A DNA stretch of 64,000 bases from SOJA01 sp964598485 (GTDB lineage: Archaea; Thermoproteota; Bathyarchaeia; Bathyarchaeales; Bathycorpusculaceae). This document shows, piece after piece, positions 43,829 through 52,517 of this stretch; positions within the stretch are counted from its first letter, which is position 1, and each line of letters starts with the position of its first letter. The notes below the pieces were generated by a model that did no database searches, was not told the origin of the DNA, and saw only the letters and a program-made list of their open reading frames with translations. Position numbers and translations under genes: made by a program. Location of the stretch: NCBI GenBank assembly GCA_964598485.1, contig CAZRCD010000002.1, positions 248,001 through 312,000 on the forward strand. The letters are read 5' to 3'.

Positions 43829-44578
43829 TTAGGCATCCTTTTCTCCAGTGTCCTTTGTTTTTCTTACCTTGACTTCCAGAACGCCGTTTCTATACGTGGA
43901 TTCAACAGAGTTCTTTTTAACAGATGTTGGAAGCTTGACTTCCTTGTAATATTTTTTCTCTGAAGTATCGACGCTTATTATCAAGAGATTGTTTTTTACG
44001 TGCAGTTTGATGTCTTTTTCTTCAACGCCAGGCACCTCAGCCATCACTTTTATGTGGTCTTCCTCTTCGAAGACGTCGACGATTGGTTGCTTTTCCTCTA
44101 TTGAAGCAGTTGGTGGAGGCTTGGGTGTACGTGTAGGTGGGGTTTTACTCTTAGGCTTGCTTATCTTCAGGCGGCTCTTTGGCTTTGTCGTGTAGGATCC
44201 TTTTATCGGACGGGAACTTACACGGAAGTCAACTACTCCCCTTTTTCCGAGATTAACTCTTTTTTGGTACGTCTGAGACTTTTCTGCAAGCTTGGATAGA
44301 TCATTGATTAGTCCTGCTAGTCCTTTGCCTTTGGATTTTCCACTTTGGATTTTGCCTGATGTGCCGAATATGTTGAAACCAACATCAAGCAGTTCTGAAA
44401 CATCATCGAATACCTTGCCTAGCTCCACTGCTTCGTCAGTTTTTTCTTTTCCTTGAATTTGTGTTCTCATCTCTTCTACCGTTTTCTTCAGTTGTTCAAT
44501 TTCTTTTCCTTTCTCAACGACCTCTTTCCTGAGTTCCTTTAAGTTTTTTTCTACTTCGTTTTTCTTCTTTTCTGCCAT
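43829..44578 (-). CDS. Hsp20/GvpH-type protein with long N-terminal extension
   Basis: 249 residues. First a coiled coil (VEKNLKELRKEVVEKGKEIE), then a Gly/Lys and Pro-rich linker, then the alpha-crystallin domain from about 165: QPIVDVFEEEDHIKVMAEVP ending NGVLEVKVRKT. GvpH proteins in haloarchaeal gas vesicle clusters have this form and act as chaperones for GvpA. It ends the operon Cdc48-like, unknown, GvpH-like, reading leftwards. Confidence 0.75.
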   Translation of the reverse strand: MAEKKKNEVEKNLKELRKEVVEKGKEIEQLKKTVEEMRTQIQGKEKTDEAVELGKVFDDVSELLDVGFNIFGTSGKIQSGKSKGKGLAGLINDLSKLAEKSQTYQKRVNLGKRGVVDFRVSSRPIKGSYTTKPKSRLKISKPKSKTPPTRTPKPPPTASIEEKQPIVDVFEEEDHIKVMAEVPGVEEKDIKLHVKNNLLIISVDTSEKKYYKEVKLPTSVKKNSVESTYRNGVLEVKVRKTKDTGEKDA

Positions 44579-44584
44579 ATTGTT

Positions 44585-45538
44585 TCACCTCCTTTGCTCA
44601 ATAACTGGTGTGATTTTTTCTAGCTGAGCCAAATACGTTTGTGGATTGGCAAAATACTGGGCTCTAAGCGGTGGGCACTTTTCCAGAACAAGCTTTATGC
44701 CTTCAATCCCGTGTTTCTCTAAAACAGCCTTTGCAAGTGGATAGCCCAGGTAATAGGAGACGCCTTTAATTACTTGTGCACTCCTGAGCACATCTTTGAC
44801 CAGTTTCTCTTCATCTATTGCCTGAACTCTACGTCTTCCATAGCGGGAACGCACTTGATCTCTTTTAACCCTGTCTCCTCTTCTTCGTGCGTTATCTATG
44901 TCAAAGAGTAGGTCTATGCATTTTGAGTGCCCTATCTGCAACTCTCTTTCCAAAGATGTTACTAGTGTTTCATAGTCCATGCTACGCAAGGTTTGAAGTG
45001 CTATTGCCTCACAGCATCCTTCTTTGAAAATGCTCTTGAAAATAGTGTCTATATAAGTGCTCAAAAGTTCATAGAGTTTCTCTGTATTGTTCGTCTCTTT
45101 GGCTTCAATGTATGCTTTTGTTACAGCTTGTACGGGTGCTTCTCGAGGTGGCGAAAGATATGCGGAGAGGAGTTTTTCTGAGAGTTCGTGAGCGCCTACA
45201 GGAATTAGCTTTTCTGGGTAATTTTTTGTCATTTTTTCATTCATGTATAAGACTTCGTCTTTTGGGTTGTAAAAGGCGAAGTTTTCGAAGAACCCTGTCA
45301 CTGGGTTTTGGGAAAGGGTGTCAGAGATTTGTTTCCACTGGGTGTCGCTATATGTCATGCCGTTTTTTCTGAGGTTGTTTCGCATGCGTTGGGTTAGTTT
45401 TTTGAGAAGTTCTGGCTGTTTGATTATTTTGATGTCTTTGAAGTATGTGAAATTGATGTTGAATGATTCTACCATTTTTCTGTGGATATTCTCGAGTGTT
45501 TCGTTGATCTGTTCTTTGATTGGTTCAATGTCGTTCAT
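44585..45538 (-). CDS. Unidentified protein between Cdc48 and Hsp20 genes
   Basis: 317 residues, mostly helical. FYNPKDEVLYMNEKMTKNYP and LIPVGAHELSEKLLSAYLSP suggest a zincin-like His-Glu helix, but the second His of HExxH is absent. A basic segment (NARRRGDRVKRDQVRSRYGRRR) lies at about 220-240 and KVLEKHGIEGIKLVLEKCPP near the end. Its place suggests an accessory or substrate of the AAA ATPase. Confidence 0.45.
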   Translation of the reverse strand: MNDIEPIKEQINETLENIHRKMVESFNINFTYFKDIKIIKQPELLKKLTQRMRNNLRKNGMTYSDTQWKQISDTLSQNPVTGFFENFAFYNPKDEVLYMNEKMTKNYPEKLIPVGAHELSEKLLSAYLSPPREAPVQAVTKAYIEAKETNNTEKLYELLSTYIDTIFKSIFKEGCCEAIALQTLRSMDYETLVTSLERELQIGHSKCIDLLFDIDNARRRGDRVKRDQVRSRYGRRRVQAIDEEKLVKDVLRSAQVIKGVSYYLGYPLAKAVLEKHGIEGIKLVLEKCPPLRAQYFANPQTYLAQLEKITPVIEQRR

Positions 45539-45556
45539 AAAACCCGTCTCTTCTAT

Positions 45557-47731
45557 CTATTCTTGATCCTTTCTGTGTTCATTAACCCGCTCGATTGCTT
45601 TTCTGAAGTCCTCCATGGTTATCTGAAGTTTAGGAGATTTTCCGCTTTCCTTTTTCTTTGCGTGGGTCCTTATGTACTTTCTAATGGTCAGCATTGTGGC
45701 TTCTCTGCAAATTGCTTCTATGTCCGATCCCATGTATCCGTTAGTTTCTGTTGCGAGTTTTTGTAAGGAAACATTTTTGGCGAGTGGGGTTTTCTTGGTG
45801 TGGATTTTTAAGATGTCTAATCTTGCCTTTTCATCTGGAGGTGGGACATGTAAGATCTGGTCGAATCTTCCGGCTCTTAACAGGGCTGGATCGATTAAGT
45901 CCATTCGGTTTGTTGCGGCTAGAATTACGACTCCGCGGAGTTCTTCGAGGCCGTCCATTTCCGTGAGAATTTGGCTTATGACTCTTTCGGAAACGTGGGA
46001 ATCTGCGATTCCGCTTCCGCGTCGAGGGGCTAGGGCATCGATCTCATCGAAAAATATGATGCAGGGCGTGGTTTGTTTTGCTCTTTTGAATGTTTTTCTT
46101 ACTCCCTTCTCTGATTCGCCCACAAACTTGCTCATAAGTTCTGGACCCTTAATGCTGATGAAGTTTACTCCGCTTTCGTTGGCTACTGCTTTGGCTAGGA
46201 GGGTTTTGCCTGAACCGGGGGGTCCATGGAGTAGTATGCCCTTTGGAGGCTTTGCTCCGGCTTCTTCGAACAGCTTGGGATATTTCAGTGGCCATTCGAT
46301 AGCTTCCTTTAGTGCTTGTTTGGCTTCTTCGAGTCCTCCTACGTCGTTCCATTTGACGTTTGGTGTTTGGATGAGTACTTCTCTCATGGCTGAAGGCTCT
46401 ACGAATCTTAGGGCGTCTAGGAAGTCGTTCATGGTTACGACGAGTTTGTTGAGTACTTCTATTGGGATGTAGTCTGCGTCGAAGTCTATTTCGGGCAGGA
46501 CTCTTCGCAGTGCTTTCATGGCTGCTTCTTTGCAGAGTTCGGTTATGTCTGCGCCTGTGAATGCGTGGGTTAGGTCGGCGAGTTTTTGTAGGTTTACGTC
46601 TTCAGTTAGCGGCATTCCTCTGGTGTGGATTTGAAGAATTTCAAACCTTCCTGCCCTAACTGGTACTCCTATCTCTATTTCTCGGTCGAATCTTCCGGCT
46701 CTTCTAATGGCTGGATCGAGGGCGTTGGGTCGGTTTGTGGCTCCGATCACTACTATTTGGCCTCTTGGTTCTAATCCGTCCATTAATGCCAATAGTTGAG
46801 AGACAACTCTTTTCTCGACTTCGCCGTGTACTTCCTCCCTTTTCGGAGCTATGGCGTCGATTTCGTCGATGAAGATTATGCAAGGCCTGTTTTGTTCGGC
46901 TTCTTTGAAGATTTCACGTACTCTTGCTTCGGACTCACCGTAAAATTTGCCGTGGATCTCCGCTCCGCTTAGGCTTATGAATGTGGCGAAGGTTTCGCTT
47001 GCTACGGCTTTAGCTATTAGGGTTTTTCCTGTTCCTGGGGGTCCGTGTAATAATACGCCTTTTGGGGGTTCTATGCCTAGTCTGTCGAATACTTCTGGGT
47101 GTCGTAGTGGGAGTTCTATCATTTCTCTTATTCTTTGGATTTGTTCGCCGAGTCCGCCGATGTCTCCGTATGTAACGCCGATTTTTCTTTGGGTTTCTAT
47201 TGCTTTTTCTTGAATGGTTATTTCTGTTGTGGGGTAGACTATTGTAGCAGTGCTTTTTGGTTCTATTTGGGTTACGACGAAGGAGATGCTTGTTCCTAAG
47301 AGGTTCAGCCTAATTTGGTTTCCTTCAATTAGCGGTAAGCCTTCTAGGAGTCTTCTGATGTGTTTTCCGTAAGCGTCTCCGAGCCGTGGCTGGGTTTGCT
47401 CTATAGGAGCTAAAACGATTTTTTCGGCTTTTTTGGCTTCGATTTTCTCGATGTGGACGTTGTCGTCTATTCCTGTGAATGCGTTGTTTCTTATTATTCC
47501 GTCGATTTGGATGAGGCTTTTCCCTCGGTTTTCTGGGTAAGCTGGCACAACCTTGGCGGCTGCTCTTTTCTTTCCGGTGATCTGGATAACGTCACCAGTT
47601 TCTAGGCCTGTTTTTTTCATGTCTTCAGGGTCTATTCTGGCTATTCCTCTTCCGAAGTCTCTGTGCGAGGCTTCCGCGACTCGGAGGGTTAAGACGTTTG
47701 GTTTATGTTTGCGTTTTGGCAAGTGTTTCAC
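45557..47731 (-). CDS. cdc48: Cdc48/VAT-type double AAA ATPase in the gas vesicle element
   Basis: 724 residues. N-terminal double-psi barrel (LRVAEASHRDFGRGIARIDP), then two AAA modules: Walker A GPPGTGKT and GPPGSGKT, Walker B IIFIDEIDAIAP and IIFFDEIDALAP, second-region arginine fingers in RRAGRFDRE and RAGRFDQ. This is the archaeal protein-unfolding segregase. It lies on the element, opposite strand to most gvp genes, followed by an unknown gene and an Hsp20, hinting at a role in vesicle turnover or assembly. Confidence 0.92.
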   Translation of the reverse strand: MKHLPKRKHKPNVLTLRVAEASHRDFGRGIARIDPEDMKKTGLETGDVIQITGKKRAAAKVVPAYPENRGKSLIQIDGIIRNNAFTGIDDNVHIEKIEAKKAEKIVLAPIEQTQPRLGDAYGKHIRRLLEGLPLIEGNQIRLNLLGTSISFVVTQIEPKSTATIVYPTTEITIQEKAIETQRKIGVTYGDIGGLGEQIQRIREMIELPLRHPEVFDRLGIEPPKGVLLHGPPGTGKTLIAKAVASETFATFISLSGAEIHGKFYGESEARVREIFKEAEQNRPCIIFIDEIDAIAPKREEVHGEVEKRVVSQLLALMDGLEPRGQIVVIGATNRPNALDPAIRRAGRFDREIEIGVPVRAGRFEILQIHTRGMPLTEDVNLQKLADLTHAFTGADITELCKEAAMKALRRVLPEIDFDADYIPIEVLNKLVVTMNDFLDALRFVEPSAMREVLIQTPNVKWNDVGGLEEAKQALKEAIEWPLKYPKLFEEAGAKPPKGILLHGPPGSGKTLLAKAVANESGVNFISIKGPELMSKFVGESEKGVRKTFKRAKQTTPCIIFFDEIDALAPRRGSGIADSHVSERVISQILTEMDGLEELRGVVILAATNRMDLIDPALLRAGRFDQILHVPPPDEKARLDILKIHTKKTPLAKNVSLQKLATETNGYMGSDIEAICREATMLTIRKYIRTHAKKKESGKSPKLQITMEDFRKAIERVNEHRKDQE

Positions 47732-47932
47732 CTTGATTGGTGTATTTGTAGCCTAGATTCTTGACCTTTGTCACTTTTAGCATGTGTGAATTTGTCGTAT
47801 GTATTGTTTTTATTTGACAGTCGGATTCGGAATACGCATTTTATCGGTGCCTTTGCTGTGCAGACGAACAGTTTACTTAGCGTTAGGTGTTTTGATGTTG
47901 GCACGATAGGTCACTAACTTAAGGTTTATAAC

Positions 47933-47952
47933 AAAAGGTATATAAACCTTTT
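47933..47952 (+). promoter_or_regulatory. TATA box inside a palindrome upstream of the ArsR-type gene
   Basis: aaaaggtatataaacctttt is an inverted repeat (arms aaaaggt / acctttt) with the TATA element in the middle, 32 bases before ATG 47984. A bound regulator would cover the TATA box, so autorepression is likely. A degenerate copy of the gvp palindrome (ttcggaatacg) lies at 47826. Confidence 0.55.
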
Positions 47953-47983
47953 TGTAGTAACTGTATTTGTGAAGTGCACACGT

Positions 47984-48595
47984 ATGAATTCAACGGAAAA
48001 AGTTCTGCAAATAATCGGCAACGAAAACCGAAGAAAGATACTTACGCTTCTCTCCGAGGAGCCTCACTACATCTCTCAAATAGCCAAAAAGCTGGACGTG
48101 ACGCAACCAGCCATTCTCAAACACCTCAGTCTTCTCCAGAAGGCGGGTCTAATAGAGAGCTTCTGGAGAAAGAACCCGTTAGGTGCAGCTAGAAAATACT
48201 ACAAGATCTGTGACTCTGTCGGCATCGAAATAGCGATCAATCCGAATGGTTTTAGAGTTGCTAGATGTCCTCAAAGGATGAGTTGTTCCAAGCACATAGA
48301 GGCAGAGCGGGCGATTAAACGTTTAACAGAGGAAATTAACAGAGCTGAGGATGTGGATACTAAAGCGGCTAAGGCACGGAAATTAGTGGAGGCGGCGGAT
48401 TCTCTTCTGACATGTGCGGATTATGAGAAGGGAAATTGGAATTGCGAGAACTGTCATAGAGTTGCGTCGTTGAGGAAGGAGGTTGCTCAAATTGTATTGC
48501 ATGTGTCTGAAGGGGATGTAGAGTCAGGTCTTCGCAAGTTAACTGAGGCTATAAATCAGCTTGCATCTGGCTTGTTGTCAGGTAGTGGGCGTTAG
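47984..48595 (+). CDS. ArsR-type transcription regulator with Cys-rich tail
   Basis: 203 residues from ATG 47984. The winged helix NENRRKILTLLSEEPHYISQIAKKLDVTQPAILKHLSLLQKAGLIESF is strong, with a wing (NPLGAARKYYKICD). A helical C-terminal half carries Cys pairs (CPQRMSCSKH; CADYEKGNWNCENCHR), a possible metal or redox sensor. It sits between Cdc48 and the second Hsp20, so I take it as a regulator of the gas vesicle cluster (inference). Confidence 0.8.
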   Translation: MNSTEKVLQIIGNENRRKILTLLSEEPHYISQIAKKLDVTQPAILKHLSLLQKAGLIESFWRKNPLGAARKYYKICDSVGIEIAINPNGFRVARCPQRMSCSKHIEAERAIKRLTEEINRAEDVDTKAAKARKLVEAADSLLTCADYEKGNWNCENCHRVASLRKEVAQIVLHVSEGDVESGLRKLTEAINQLASGLLSGSGR

Positions 48596-48637
48596 TCCTG
48601 TCTGTGCATGTTGTTGATGTTGCTTAGAAGGGTAGTT

Positions 48638-49219
48638 TTAGCTAGGTGTTATGGTGTTTAGTTTTTTTAGTTTTACTTGTAGAATGTTGTTTTTGTAGGT
48701 TGACTTAATTGTTTCTTTTTTGATTGTTGTTGGAAGCTTGATTTTTTTTAGGTATTTTGGGGTTTTGTTGTCTGTGCTTATGGTGAGTGTGTCTTCATCT
48801 GTTTTTATGTTAAGGTCTTTTTCGTCTACGTTGGATAGTTCTGCTAGGACTATTAGGTGGTTTTGTTCTTCGAAGATGTCGAGGAGGGGTTGTCTTTCTC
48901 TTGTTAAGCTGGGTATGAGAGGGAATGACGTTACGCGTGGGTGTTTAGTCTTCGATCTACTCGATGCTCTTTTAACGTGAAAAGTGCTCTTTGAGGTGGC
49001 TGTTCTGAAGAAGGGTGTTTTCTTTGTTGTGTGTGTTTGTGGAATGCTGGTTTGTTCGAAGTGTATGAAGTGTTTGCATGTTTGGCATCGGTCTGTGCTT
49101 ATTCTGTCTCTTTTTATGTTTTTGATGAGGGGACAGAAGACCCATTCAGCGCCGTCGATACCTCTGACTAGGAGTTTGTTTTTTCCTTTTCCGATGGCTG
49201 CTTGGCAGATCAACCACAC
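48638..49219 (-). CDS. Hsp20/GvpH-like protein
   Basis: 193 residues from GTG 49219. An N-terminal Cys-containing part (WVFCPLIKNI, DRCQTCKHFIHF: possible zinc knuckle) and a basic linker precede an alpha-crystallin domain: RQPLLDIFEEQNHLIVLAEL ending NNILQVKLKKL. Related to the genes at 43829 and 56167. Its promoter carries the shared operator (49252-49264), so it may be expressed together with gvpA. Confidence 0.65.
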   Translation of the reverse strand: MWLICQAAIGKGKNKLLVRGIDGAEWVFCPLIKNIKRDRISTDRCQTCKHFIHFEQTSIPQTHTTKKTPFFRTATSKSTFHVKRASSRSKTKHPRVTSFPLIPSLTRERQPLLDIFEEQNHLIVLAELSNVDEKDLNIKTDEDTLTISTDNKTPKYLKKIKLPTTIKKETIKSTYKNNILQVKLKKLNTITPS

Positions 49220-49251
49220 TGAACGTACACCTTTTTTGGCACAAATCTGGG

Positions 49252-49264
49252 TTCGGAATCCGAT
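49252..49264. promoter_or_regulatory. gvp operator upstream of the Hsp20 gene
   Basis: TTCGGAATCCGAT followed by ACGGAG matches the palindrome before gvpA and at 41108 (common core TCGG-3-CCGAT or similar, then ACGRAG). It lies 33 bases upstream of GTG 49219. Confidence 0.5.
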
Positions 49265-49412
49265 ACGGAGATACTCTTTCAGATCCTTATGTGATTGAGC
49301 GCAATATCCTTTTTGGTTTTATGATTTTGTGCCGAGTGAGACGAGGCTAAAAGTGTGTATAGGTTTTGTTTCGGAATTGGGAATATGTTGGGAATTGTTA
49401 TGTGTTTTGTAT

Positions 49413-49475
49413 ATCGGTTTTCGATACGAAGGCTGTTTCATTTGTTTGAATATTTCTTAAATAACAAGATGCCCT
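49413..49475 (+). promoter_or_regulatory. gvpA promoter with palindromic operator
   Basis: ATCGGTTTTCGAT (49413-49425) and ACGAAGGC are followed by gaatatttcttaaataa, the probable TATA region, and a gaggtg ribosome site at 49511. The block mirrors 41108-41171. Confidence 0.65.
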
Positions 49476-49523
49476 AATTGACTCGTTGAAGAATTTATAA
49501 GAAAAAATTGTGAGGTGAAAGAA

Positions 49524-49742
49524 ATGGTAACACAAAGTCCAGACGTTTCGAGCTTGGCTGAAGTTATTGACAGAATACTTGACAAGGGAATTTGCGTCGA
49601 TCTATGGGCTAGAGTTTCTTTGGTTGGCATCGAAATCTTAACCATCGAAGCCAGAGTGGTAGTCGCGTCAGTGGACACATTCCTGCACTACGCTGAAGAG
49701 ATCACGAAGGTAGAGCAAGCAGCAATCGGAGTGCCCGCTTAA
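49524..49742 (+). CDS. gvpA: Gas vesicle shell protein GvpA
   Basis: 72 residues from ATG 49524. SLAEVIDRILDKGICVDLWA, RVSLVGIEILTIEARVVVAS and the helical C-terminus match GvpA closely, including the amyloid-like wall strands. GvpA polymerises into the ribs of the gas-filled shell. Ile/Val-rich strands and the C-terminal Ala-rich end are typical. A gaggtg site lies eight bases upstream. It is the first gene of the rightward cluster and carries the main promoter. Confidence 0.96.
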   Translation: MVTQSPDVSSLAEVIDRILDKGICVDLWARVSLVGIEILTIEARVVVASVDTFLHYAEEITKVEQAAIGVPA

Positions 49743-49783
49743 GCAAGCGGATGGTATGCGGCCCTCTAAGGAGATGAATAAGA

Positions 49784-50314
49784 ATGGCTGAAGAAGAAAG
49801 ACCAGAAGAAGAACCAGAAAAGATAGAAATCGAGGAAGTAGCTGAAGCGAAGCCTGTTCGAGCATCAGTTACGCCAGTGATAAGAAGACGAAAACCGATG
49901 CCAGTCAGACCTGCGCGGAGGGTCGCCGAGCCGGTGAAGAAAATGCCAAATCCAAAAACGGTTAAAGGCAAAATAGCAGCAATTCAAAAAGCTGCTGGCA
50001 TGATCTATTCAGGCGCACGAGCCATACAATCAGACGCTGCAAAACAAATGAAAGAAAACCAGGAGTTCGCCGCCGCTGTGGAGTCAGATGTTAAACGTAT
50101 CCAGACAGATATTAAAGGCAAAACTGAGGTATTTCGGAAGGCTGTCGCTGATATTCATTCAGGTGTCCGTGCCATACAGGCAGGCATCAACGAGCAGGTA
50201 AAAGAAAACCTAGAAGCTGTTGCGGCCATCCAATCAGGTATTAACAAACTACAATCAGACAGCAACGAGCAGATGAGAGAAAACCAAGTATACGTAAGGG
50301 ATTTCTACGGATGA
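49784..50314 (+). CDS. GvpC-like outer-surface protein
   Basis: 176 residues. After an acidic/Pro-rich head and basic linker (RRRKPMPVRPARR) there are about four helical repeats of roughly 30 residues, each with AIQxxxxxQxKEN: AIQSDAAKQMKENQEFAAAV, GVRAIQAGINEQVKENLEAV, SGINKLQSDSNEQMRENQVY. GvpC repeats of this design bind along GvpA ribs and stiffen the vesicle. The match is to pattern, not to known GvpC sequence. It follows gvpA by 41 bases. Confidence 0.7.
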   Translation: MAEEERPEEEPEKIEIEEVAEAKPVRASVTPVIRRRKPMPVRPARRVAEPVKKMPNPKTVKGKIAAIQKAAGMIYSGARAIQSDAAKQMKENQEFAAAVESDVKRIQTDIKGKTEVFRKAVADIHSGVRAIQAGINEQVKENLEAVAAIQSGINKLQSDSNEQMRENQVYVRDFYG

Positions 50315-50413
50315 GCAACCTACATTCGCACATGAGGACAAGCCCATTTTCCTCCAACCCCTATCTTTTTCATAAAACCTTGAATTCAGTCTTACTTGAA
50401 AAGGAGGTGAGAA

Positions 50414-50581
50414 ATGTTGCCAACTATGAGGCCGAGAACCAGTCTGCGCTCTCGAGAAAGGGATAAGAAAGTGAAGTGGTTAAGGGAGCTCCGGGAGAAA
50501 CTACAACACTTTTCTATTGTTCTTCGCCCACAAACGATTCGTATGATGTGGGTAAGAGATGTTGTTGAAAAAGAGGAATAA
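50414..50581 (+). CDS. Small basic protein in the gvp cluster
   Basis: 55 residues from ATG 50414, with a strong aaggaggtgag ten bases upstream. MLPTMRPRTSLRSRERDKKV, WLRELREKLQHFSIVLRPQT and a Met/Trp-rich end. No known family. The strong ribosome site suggests it is translated well. It sits between gvpC-like and gvpN. Confidence 0.5.
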   Translation: MLPTMRPRTSLRSRERDKKVKWLRELREKLQHFSIVLRPQTIRMMWVRDVVEKEE

Positions 50582-50809
50582 CAATTCAAAAAGAGAAAAA
50601 GCTTCTTCATTTCTCTGACATGATTCGAGTTCCACTCTAGTTAACGGACAATCTTGTATTGAACGTGCTTCCAGTGTTGAACGGTTAGGAGAGATTTTTG
50701 TGCAGCGGAGTTGATTTTCAGTTTTTGACACAGATTTCGTATCATCTTTTTGAATATGGCTTAAGTAAACAGGTCGCAACATCTCAAGAAAAAGAGAGTG
50801 AACTGAAAC

Positions 50810-51826
50810 ATGAGATATGTACCTACACACAAAAAGAAAGTGAGAGGCAAACAAATTCATGATACAATAGAAGACAAGCTCTCAAAGCCAGAACAAGAGA
50901 TAAATGTTGAAGAATTTTCAATCAACCGAGTCGAAGCAGAATTCCTGGTGCCAGCCATTGAGAATTTTGTCGAGACAGAGCAGGTTAAGGGGCTAAAGGA
51001 CAGAGTCTACCTGTGGATAGAAGCTGGATACCCACCCCACATAGTAGGGCCGACAGGTTGCGGAAAAACAACACTAGCCATGGAAGTAGCAAAGGAGTTG
51101 GGAAGACCCACAGTGTGGATAAACGGCGACGAACAGATAACGACCACAGATCTGATCGGAGGATACTCAGAAATGGAAGCTGAAAGCATGAGGGACAGAT
51201 TCATCCACAACGTCATGCTAGCAAGAGACAGAACAAAATACACATGGGTCGACAACCCACTAACACTTGCTTGCAAATACGGCTACACACTAGTCTACAA
51301 CGAATTCTCCAGAGCCAAACCAGAAGCAAACAACGTCCTTCTCTCAGTGCTAGAAGAAAACATCCTCGAACTCCCAACAATGTTCGGACAAGAAAGATAC
51401 ATCAAAGTCCACCCAGACTTCCACATAATCTTCACAAGCAACTCCATAGAATACGCAGGCGTACATACGCCTCAAGACGCTCTCCTCGACAGATTAGTAG
51501 ACATCTACATGGACTACTACGACTTCAATACCGAAGCAAAAATCGTTCAAGCACACACCGGCATGATCCCAAAAGAAGCACAAAAAGCAGTGAAAGCCAT
51601 CAGAACAATCAGGGAAAAAATGCCCGACCCCCACAAACCCGGAACAAGAGCAGAAATAATGGTTTGCCAAGGCCTCAAAGTAATGGATGGCTACTCAAAG
51701 AAAGACCTTGAACAGATATACATGGATGTCCTAGCAACAAAAATAGGCAGCCCAAAAGAACTACTGAAGAACATCCACCTCATAAAAGAAATACTCAACC
51801 AAACCTACGGAGATGCCCTCAGTTGA
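50810..51826 (+). CDS. gvpN: Gas vesicle AAA ATPase GvpN
   Basis: 338 residues. Walker A GPTGCGKTTLAMEVAKELG, sensor and MoxR-type features (TLVYNEFSRAKPEANNVLLS, FHIIFTSNSIEYAGVHTPQD) match GvpN. GvpN is a MoxR-type AAA protein needed for growth of full-size vesicles. The stop overlaps the next start by four bases (TTGA). Coding strand is A/C-rich here, unlike the upstream genes. Confidence 0.93.
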   Translation: MRYVPTHKKKVRGKQIHDTIEDKLSKPEQEINVEEFSINRVEAEFLVPAIENFVETEQVKGLKDRVYLWIEAGYPPHIVGPTGCGKTTLAMEVAKELGRPTVWINGDEQITTTDLIGGYSEMEAESMRDRFIHNVMLARDRTKYTWVDNPLTLACKYGYTLVYNEFSRAKPEANNVLLSVLEENILELPTMFGQERYIKVHPDFHIIFTSNSIEYAGVHTPQDALLDRLVDIYMDYYDFNTEAKIVQAHTGMIPKEAQKAVKAIRTIREKMPDPHKPGTRAEIMVCQGLKVMDGYSKKDLEQIYMDVLATKIGSPKELLKNIHLIKEILNQTYGDALS

Positions 51827-52191
51827 AAACAATCAACGCCACAATTCAAGACGCCAAAATCACCAAAATCTCCGACCTCTGGCGAAAGAAACCAAGAGGA
51901 CTAAAATTCAACGACACAGACGCCCTAATTATCACCCTAAGAACCCAAGACGGAAAAACAATAAAGGAAACCTTCTACTTCTGCCTCAAACCCGACGGAA
52001 CCTTCAACATAAACACTGTAAGCCGAGACGGTAGCGGCGCAAGAAGACGAAGACTGGCCAGCTTTCTCAAACACTACAAAATAACTGGTAACGTGGACGA
52101 ATACAACTTAAGAGAGGGAGTAAACGGGTGGAAGGGCATAGAAGTTTCCATTACAACGGTCGGCGATTCAGGCTTTATTCATGTTCCATAG
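51823..52191 (+). CDS. Unidentified protein between gvpN and gvpO
   Basis: 122 residues from TTG 51823. TINATIQDAKITKISDLWRK, DTDALIITLRTQDGKTIKET, SRDGSGARRRRLASFLKHYK and WKGIEVSITTVGDSGFIHVP look like a small beta-barrel with basic loops, reminiscent of phage-like replication accessory proteins. It overlaps gvpN and is followed by gvpO after 12 bases. A gas vesicle role is suggested only by place. Confidence 0.55.
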   Translation: MKTINATIQDAKITKISDLWRKKPRGLKFNDTDALIITLRTQDGKTIKETFYFCLKPDGTFNINTVSRDGSGARRRRLASFLKHYKITGNVDEYNLREGVNGWKGIEVSITTVGDSGFIHVP

Positions 52192-52203
52192 GAGGGATGG
52201 AAA

Positions 52204-52506
52204 ATAGCAACAGAAAAGCCTAAGGTATCAGTAGAAAAGATCACTGACCTGGCACTTGCCATAGCGAAGAAGTACATATCTAAAGACCCAGAGACCGTGA
52301 TAGGCGTCAAAGAAGAAGAGGGAGAATGGAAAGTTACGGTTGAAACATTAGAGAGAAAGGCGGTGCCAGATACACAAGATCTTCTGGGCAGATACGAGAT
52401 CAGGCTCAACAGGAACGGCGAATTAATCGGCTGGACGCAGAAGATGATCAGAAAGCGATGCGACAGAATGGTGCCACCAGAAGAAGAGTGGATAGTAACT
52501 GGCTGA
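52204..52506 (+). CDS. gvpO: Gas vesicle protein GvpO
   Basis: About 100 residues. ATEKPKVSVEKITDLALAIA, ETVIGVKEEEGEWKVTVETL, RYEIRLNRNGELIGWTQK match GvpO, a small accessory protein with a regulatory or assembly role. No ATG/GTG/TTG stands in frame upstream of GTG 52297, which would remove conserved sequence. ATA 52204 lies seven bases after ggaggg (52191-52196) and is the best start; ATG 52197 is out of frame and closes after eight codons. Unusual start codon. Confidence 0.8.
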   Translation: MATEKPKVSVEKITDLALAIAKKYISKDPETVIGVKEEEGEWKVTVETLERKAVPDTQDLLGRYEIRLNRNGELIGWTQKMIRKRCDRMVPPEEEWIVTG

Positions 52507-52517
52507 GGAAAACAGTA

